Shown here: positions 57,935-64,000 of the stretch, in pieces
Position numbering within the stretch: position 1 is the first letter of the stretch
How the letters are laid out: each line of letters opens with the position of its first letter
DNA from: Atopsyche davidsoni
Lineage: Eukaryota > Arthropoda > Insecta > Trichoptera > Hydrobiosidae
Direction: 5' to 3'
Length of the DNA: 64,000 nucleotides
Assembly (NCBI GenBank): GCA_022113835.1
Contig: JAILWY010000021.1
Location: 6,634,001-6,698,000 of the forward strand
Notes under the pieces: generated by a model
The model's input: only the letters and a program-made list of their open reading frames with translations
Told to the model about the DNA's origin: nothing
Database searches by the model: none
Made by a program: the position numbers and the translations under genes

Positions 57935-60305
57935 TTTTTTTATTTTTTTATTTATTTATTTATTTATTTTTTTTTTTTTACTGTCGGCCCCGGGCAGCGC
58001 TGTGGTACTACTTCCGGGTGCCGACAGCTGGTCTTTTAATATATAATATAATCATTCATTCGTGAGGGGGAGTTTCCCAGGGAGCGCACTTTTCGCTGCT
58101 CCCCAGTCTGCCTCCCCTCCCTTCTATTCGTCTCTGGCATTCTTTGGTGCGCTGAAAAACATGAAAGCTGAAAAGCATGAAAAAGATGTCCCGTGCTCTT
58201 CAGCTCTCGATCCTCTTCAGCGCCGTTTTTGTCCTGTCCGTGGGCTTCTCCTCAGGTCGGAGCTCTGGAGGCTATTTGGCGTTGCCTCTCGAGCTCCTCC
58301 CTTCGGGTCATGGTCTTCTCGGCAAAGGAGACGACTCCGTCCCAAGCTCGCTGGTCCTTGAGCATGGACGGCACTAGCTCGTCCGCCGTCCAGACGATGC
58401 CAAGGCTGTTCCGGAGTCGCCATCGCTCCACTTCGGTCGCTCCGCAGTTGAAGAGGGCGTGCTCTGCGTCGTCGCTGTAGTCGTCGCACAGTGGGCAGCT
58501 CACGTCGACAGGTCGGCCAATCTTCTCGAGGTAGCTACCGAAGCAGCCGTGCCCCGAGAGGAGTTGGGTCAGCCTGTAGGTGACCTGGCCGTGTCGTCGC
58601 GAGATCCACGGGCTGATGTCAGGGATGAGCCTTCGCGTCCAGCGCCCTTTGGTGGATGCCGCCCATCGCTGTTGCCAAGTCTCGGTGACGTCTGCCCTCG
58701 CGCTGGTCCTTATAACAACGAGGTCTTCCTTCTGTTGTCTCGCCTCGTAGATCTTTTGGCGTTCTCGGGCCATCAGGTCTACCGGCGGCATGCCAGCTAT
58801 CACCAGAGCTGCGTCTCCCGAGATCGTGCGGTAGCCGCATATTATCCTGAGCGCTGCTCTGCGCTGGACGCTGGCCAACATATTCCTGTAGTGGGAGATC
58901 TCCATCGTGTTTGCCCACGTCTCCGCACCGTACAGGATCTGTGACATCGTCACGCTGGCCAGCAGTTTCCGTTTAGATTCCATCGGTCCTCCCACGTTGG
59001 GCAGCATTCTTGCTACTGCCTCAGTAGTTCCAGCAGCCTTCCGAGTAGTCCGTCGTATGTGGTCCGTGTACTTCAAAGAGGTGTCGAAGTACACGCCCAG
59101 ATATCGGGCGGACCTCTGCGGGACTATTTGTGCCCCACCCACGGTGATGTTAGGTGTGGGGTACTTTCGTCTGCCACAGAGCATCACCGCTTCCGTCTTG
59201 TGGCAGGCGAGCTCTAATCTGTTCTCCGCAAGGCTGTGGGAGATTCTCCTGAGGGCTTCATTTGTTCTTGCCTCCAGTTCGTTGATCGTTTTCGCTGAGA
59301 CGACAACGCCAATGTCGTCAGCGAATCCTATCTCCTCCGCTCCCTCCGGCAGCTCCGTGTTTAGTACCGCGTCGTACATCACATTCCACAGCAATGGTCC
59401 GAGGACGGAACCTTGCGGAACTCCGCACGTGAGGTGTCTCGCTGCTGGGGGGGCACCTGCTGTGGAGTAGCGGACGACACGGTCCTCGAAGTAGCTGGCG
59501 ATGGTCCGGCGGAGGTAAGCAGATATGCGCTTTTTTTCCAGTGCTCCGAGAATGATGTCCCAAGAGGCACTGTTGAAGGCGTTTCTAACATCGAGGGTGA
59601 TCAGGAGACAGTACTCGCGCGTGCACCGCGTCCCGGCGTTAGCTTCCTTCATCCTCCGGTGGACTCTGCTAATTGCGTCTGCAGTCGATCTGCCCCTGCG
59701 GAACCCGTATTGGACGTCGGATAGTCCGCCGTTTTCCTCAATTTCTATTTCAAGTCTGACCTTGAGCAACCGCTCAAGCAGCTTGCCCAGTCCGTCCAAC
59801 ATGCATAGTGGTCTGTAGGACGAGGGCAGGCCTGCCGGTTTGCCTCCCTTGCGCGCCAGCACTAGGCGGGCTGTTTTCCAGCATCTCGGAAATGTGCGTT
59901 CGGCAAGGCACTGGTTGTATACAGCCAGCAGCGCTGAGGGATTTTCTCGCACGGCCAGTCTGATGGCTTCGTTCGGGATGCCATCTGGGCCGGGTGCTTT
60001 ACCGTACGGAAGTCTTTTGGCCGCCTCCCGTAGTTCAGCCATGTTGAAAGGGTGGGCAACCTCTGTGGCAGCGTCAGGTATGGGGTTCATCATAGGAGGG
60101 CGAGTAGGGAATAGAGCGTCCAGGATCGTTTCCAACATCCCTGGCAGAGTTATCCCTGGAATTGCCTCCGGAATTCTTAATTTCTTCCTCACAATTCGAT
60201 ACGCCCTGCCCCAAGGGTCGTTATCGACTTGTAGGCAAAGGTCCTTCCAGCACTTCTCTTTGGCTGCCTTGATAGCGAATGCAAACGATTGTCTAGCAGC
60301 TTTGG
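57935..60305 (-). mobile_element. 5'-truncated R1-clade LINE
   Basis: 2371-base non-LTR retrotransposon insertion bounded by a 10-base target duplication TACCTACCGT (57925-57934 and 60306-60315). On the minus strand it starts inside ORF2, runs through the reverse transcriptase and a 3' untranslated part, and ends in an A-rich tail with AAAT repeats (57935-57980). GC content is far above the host flank. Truncation at the 5' end is the usual result of target-primed reverse transcription. Confidence 0.92.
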
Positions 60306-60372
60306 TACCTACCGTAGCTAAAATTAAACACACAAAAAAATCGAAGTTACGACATGATGGGAAAATTACCAT
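58252..60372 (-). CDS. Reverse transcriptase ORF2 (R1 clade), 5'-truncated
   Basis: 706-codon frame that copies element RNA into DNA at the chromosomal nick. Residues 1 to about 22 are host DNA outside the insertion (60306-60372), joined in frame by chance. Element sequence starts at about residue 23, so the endonuclease domain is missing. RT motifs: GKAPGPDGIPNEA (about 124-136), the LITLDVRNAFNSASW motif with D261, the VPQGSVLGPLLWN motif (318-330) and the catalytic FADD (350-353). The C-terminus has the CPLC…H…C zinc-finger-like motif (626-643) usual in R1/Jockey-group ORF2. There is no internal stop, so the insertion is young. Many overlapping frames on both strands are shadows of its GC-rich sequence. 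Confidence 0.88.
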   Translation of the reverse strand: MVIFPSCRNFDFFVCLILATVGTKAARQSFAFAIKAAKEKCWKDLCLQVDNDPWGRAYRIVRKKLRIPEAIPGITLPGMLETILDALFPTRPPMMNPIPDAATEVAHPFNMAELREAAKRLPYGKAPGPDGIPNEAIRLAVRENPSALLAVYNQCLAERTFPRCWKTARLVLARKGGKPAGLPSSYRPLCMLDGLGKLLERLLKVRLEIEIEENGGLSDVQYGFRRGRSTADAISRVHRRMKEANAGTRCTREYCLLITLDVRNAFNSASWDIILGALEKKRISAYLRRTIASYFEDRVVRYSTAGAPPAARHLTCGVPQGSVLGPLLWNVMYDAVLNTELPEGAEEIGFADDIGVVVSAKTINELEARTNEALRRISHSLAENRLELACHKTEAVMLCGRRKYPTPNITVGGAQIVPQRSARYLGVYFDTSLKYTDHIRRTTRKAAGTTEAVARMLPNVGGPMESKRKLLASVTMSQILYGAETWANTMEISHYRNMLASVQRRAALRIICGYRTISGDAALVIAGMPPVDLMARERQKIYEARQQKEDLVVIRTSARADVTETWQQRWAASTKGRWTRRLIPDISPWISRRHGQVTYRLTQLLSGHGCFGSYLEKIGRPVDVSCPLCDDYSDDAEHALFNCGATEVERWRLRNSLGIVWTADELVPSMLKDQRAWDGVVSFAEKTMTRREELERQRQIASRAPT

Positions 60373-62123
60373 GGAATTGATTTTTTTTTAAATTCTAGTT
60401 TATATAATATTTGGTCTTTATCTGTTTTATTTCGTAGTAATGGCATGTTATTAACATACCTCAAATTTGAATAATTCAACTAAATTGATTGTTAAATTGT
60501 TTCCTTTTCCTAGAATTATCCAAGAGTGCTTAGTATGCGAGTCTCGGGCGGATAGTAAATTGGGTTCAGATTGGCAAATTACTGAAAATAATACGTACGT
60601 AGCTGCTTGCCTTGTACAAAATAGGTACACAATGGGTTAAACACTACTATGGCTTGGGACGCAAACCCATGAATATATTGCCATATCGCCGGTTGCATAA
60701 TGTACTTAAGTTGCTTACATATAGAAGATTGACTTTGCATTATTTCTAGGGAAATTATACATAGATATAAATTATAAAACTTTCATAAAATTTTATTATA
60801 TGTTTTTAAGTAAGCTAAGAGCCCATCGAAAAATTCAACGTGTTATTTAAATACAATATAATTTAATTCTAAAATTACTCTGTAGAATAATAGAATACAT
60901 TTTTTGTCTTTCACATATAAATACAATAATGTTTTAGGTAATTCTCTTTTAAAGCTCTTTGAACTGAAAGTGTCCTGCAGGATTCCTGAAACATTTTATT
61001 TAACCTACGTTATTATTTAAAAAAAAATGAAAATCCAACTGAGAGAGAGAGAATTGTAGATATAACATATTCAATACGTAAATATTCAATAGAATATATT
61101 TTTTAGTTAGTGATTTATCAAAAAATCAAATAAAAACCAAAAAACTAATATAAAAATAAATTTTAAAATACAACATTCATTTTTATTTATTTATGAAAAT
61201 AGGTTGAATTTTTAGAGGTAAAATATTTTCGTGGGAATTTTTATTGTATGTAAACTATGCAGGGAATGACATCTTTTGTGACGTTTTATTTTAATCTATT
61301 GTTACATATTCTGAGTATTTGTGATTGGCAGGTTTGTGATTAAAAAATATTCTTTGAAATTTTTTGGTATTGCGTATAGTAAAAGTGGGTAGTATGCAAA
61401 ATATTAACAATGGACAGTATTGATTAAAAAAATAGTTTTAGTTTTTTTAAGTTAAAAGATTGAATACCATAAATATAATAAGTAAAACTATTATTGTAAA
61501 TACTATAGTGAGAGTCTATAATTGAATACTTGCCTTGGTAATTAATTTTGTCGTGGCATATGATAAAGAATAATCAAACCTCAATTACTTTAACTGGGTT
61601 CACTTAATTTATAAATGCGTGTATTCAATAAAATTATCACAATCAAAAAATTTAGACTTTACTTCAAAAATGTATTTGATATAAAGCTGATTCTGTAATG
61701 TGTGCAAAAAAATATTATGCGTATAAAGTACCTAATTTAACGCAAGGATGATAACTTATTATTATAAATTGTAAAGATTGAAAGCCTGATAATGTAATCC
61801 ATGCATAATAATAATAACTTTAAATTTAAAACAATACCATAATATTTAGGGTACATTAGTCGACACTTAAAAATTTGCTAAAAAATAAAGTAATATATTG
61901 AAACATCCCTACATAAATAAAATTTACGACACTTATATAATTTACGTAATAAACGCGAGGCTCCCAAGAAAGTGGATGAATAGAAAATTTACCAATTTAG
62001 ATGATTTATTGTATATTGATATCTACCTGTTATAATTTCGTAAAGATATTAAAAGTGTCGGGGAAATATTAAATGGCTGTTAACAGGATGTAACTTAATT
62101 TATCATACGACGTGTCTTCACTT
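60316..62123. other. Gene-poor AT-rich stretch
   Basis: Host DNA flanking the LINE; no exon recognised. Confidence 0.35.
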
Positions 62124-62194
62124 CTAGAATGAATGGTTTGTCAAATTAATGTCCTCGCGCGGTGAAGCTGGCGGACTGATTGATCGCTTCTTGT
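62124..62194 (-). CDS. Possible terminal exon, unknown gene
   Basis: Follows a strong acceptor (a run of nine T then CAG, AG at 62195-62196). In one frame it reads KKRSISPPASPREDINLTNHSF to a TAG at 62124-62126; the other frames stop earlier. The serine-proline-rich basic tail looks plausible but is too short to identify. Confidence 0.25.
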
Positions 62195-62196
62195 CT

Positions 62197-64000
62197 GAAA
62201 AAAAAACGAGCCACACATTCGGCAGCGGGAAAGAATTTACTTTGTTACACCCATCCATAACATCTTGTAAAGCACATGAAGATATATAATTTTCATGAAA
62301 AAAAAAACTTATTTATATCGCATATAAATACATTAAACAAAAAAATAATAATGATAGAGACGCTTTTAAATAAATCTTCCAAATTGTACGATTTTTTAGG
62401 TACGATTTTGATTACCTTAATTTAAATAACTTTACCGTTAAAAACTTTTTTTTGGAGTCAGGATAAAATAAATCGTTGGTGTATTGAAATTGACTTATTT
62501 TCAGGAGATTTAAAAGTTTTACTGTAACTTTAAAATACTGTTTTGTCATGGTTTCAGACGAGTTGAGTACTACTTAAATAATGCAAAATTAATGTTTGGC
62601 AGGATATACAATGGTTTAAATTAAAGTAGTATTTGTATTAGTTCTAATGAAATGGATCATCTGAATCCGGATAACCTGAATAAAGACGATTTATTACGAA
62701 GTATTCTCTCCTAGCAGCATGCCTGTAAGGCTATCTTTGGGATCCTTTGGCTGGTCAATATAGAGACCCTGCACTAATGGATCCAGCCGCTACTCCTCGG
62801 TCTACCCTAAGTGTGCCCAGAGGTTCTTTCGACCATAATACGTTATCCATCCCTACTACATTCAAGAGGGTATTCCACAATGTCGCAAAATGTTATTAGA
62901 TATTGGGTAACATCTCATTCTTCAAAGGAATCTGCGCCAATCTTCGATATGCTTTGTACAAGCATCTGTATTTTCAATTCTAGAGTTTTTGCTGTTATTT
63001 TGACCAAAAACGTAAAAAAACATTCCCGCCATCGACAAAAAAAAAAGAGTTTTTAAAATCGTATTGCCCATATTTACTTTTACTGTTATAAGTATTACGA
63101 AAAATAATTATATATTTTTGTTATATTTCAGTCCAAATATTTACAATGATAATCCATAGATAAAAGTAAACACACAGTTTTCTTATGATATATTTTTTCA
63201 ATTATCTTCTTATATATTGTTTATGTTGACACGAATTTCTACACGCAAACAATCTTCACGTGTTTGTATACATATATTAGCACGCAGCAAACTTTATTTA
63301 ATTTATATATGACAAGCAACGACGATCGAAGTTGGTAAAAAGCACACATAGTTTTGTTTGGTTTTTGAAAAAGTTTTGTATACTCGCATTGTTATCGCAG
63401 GTTATTATTTTTATGGTATGAATAAATGCTATAAACAAAAACATAAGTATGGAATAAAGCACACTTCAATAATTCTAGCCAAAGATTTGAATTATTGAAC
63501 TATTGTATATATTTTTTACATTTTATTAAAAAAAATAGTTAAAATGAAACGGATAATTAAGTTCGTAGTCAAAACAGACACAGAAATTGTAATGTAGCTT
63601 TTATAAATATTTAATTGTTATATTTTTAATGACAGAAATCTTTAATTTTAATTTATTCCAATTAGCGTAAATTTGATCTCAATAAGTGTTTTATTAATAA
63701 GATTTATATAAATTAAAAAAAAAATTGAAAGGAAATTGTATTTTGTAATAAAATTTAGATTTTTTGCTTGGATTAAGATTACAGATTCAGCCTAAAATCA
63801 AATAAGATAATAAAACCATAATCAATCCTCCTTTCCTCCGCGATCCTTTAAAAAACATTTACATTACACAAAACACCTTACTTTATATAAAAATACAATT
63901 TAACTTTTAAAGTCCAGTACTTGATTTTATAAATTCTGAACCGTTAAAACGTTTCTGATGTATTGTGTAAATTTTTCTCTTGAATTTAATTAGTTTAACA
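62197..64000. other. AT-rich stretch, possible repeat at 62700-62900
   Basis: A GC-richer segment at 62700-62900 reads on the minus strand as an interrupted frame (…TLRVDRGVAAGSISAGSLY…) that looks transposon-derived, but I cannot name the family. The 81-codon plus frame at 62811-63056 overlaps it. The rest holds nothing I can support. Confidence 0.3.

Noticed and set aside
58062..60391. Many plus- and minus-strand ORFs of 60-190 codons inside the LINE
   Set aside because: They are other-frame shadows of the GC-rich reverse transcriptase frame and show no domains.
1..64000. CRISPR arrays, operons, bacterial or phage systems
   Set aside because: No spaced direct repeats of that kind and no prokaryotic gene organisation; spliced eukaryotic genes and insect transposons dominate.

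Overview
The window is eukaryotic, AT-rich nuclear DNA, most likely from an insect. It has spliced genes with GT-AG introns, a mauritiana-type mariner, an R1-clade LINE, hAT and LTR remnants, tRNA-derived SINE-like fragments, and long gene-poor AT-rich stretches. There are no operons, bacterial signals or CRISPR. The exact order cannot be fixed from sequence alone. Most genes here are visible only as short exons, so I built models from splice sites, intron phase and protein family resemblance.

Region 1 (about 740-7650, minus strand) is a locus of SH3-domain exons resembling the CIN85/CD2AP/cindr family. A 2.2-kb block carrying three SH3 exons is tandemly duplicated (about 1727-3885 and 3907-6190). 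Six exons from 7643 down to 1489 join in perfect phase into a 344-residue, four-SH3 protein. Two more intact SH3 exons lie at 1215-741. The third SH3 exon of each block is broken by a stop codon, at a different codon in each copy. A 1274-bp mariner (6193-7466) with 33-bp inverted repeats sits in intron 1, at the edge of the duplication.

Region 2 (9087-13699, minus strand) is a five-exon gene for a leucine-rich-repeat protein that I recognise as an LRMDA (C10orf11) homologue. All phases agree (267 residues). Its last intron carries an LTR. Its C-terminal tail is encoded by GC-rich DNA and a heptamer microsatellite.

Region 3 (about 14-37 kb) is mostly gene-poor. It holds RTE-like LINE 3' fragments, a hAT relic with an 8-bp target duplication and a nested pogo-like end, several foldback sequences, a long TA microsatellite, and two phase-compatible minus-strand exons (33960 and 30922) that would encode a signal peptide followed by a short extracellular domain.

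Region 4 (37-57 kb) has several candidate exons with good splice sites but no recognised family (plus strand 37291-40878 and 41857-41937; minus strand 44755-46094), an orphan 106-residue ORF, GC-rich islands and SINE/LINE scraps.

Region 5 (57.9-60.3 kb) is a 5'-truncated R1-clade LINE on the minus strand with a 10-bp target duplication and an intact reverse transcriptase frame. The remainder to 64000 is AT-rich with one possible terminal exon.
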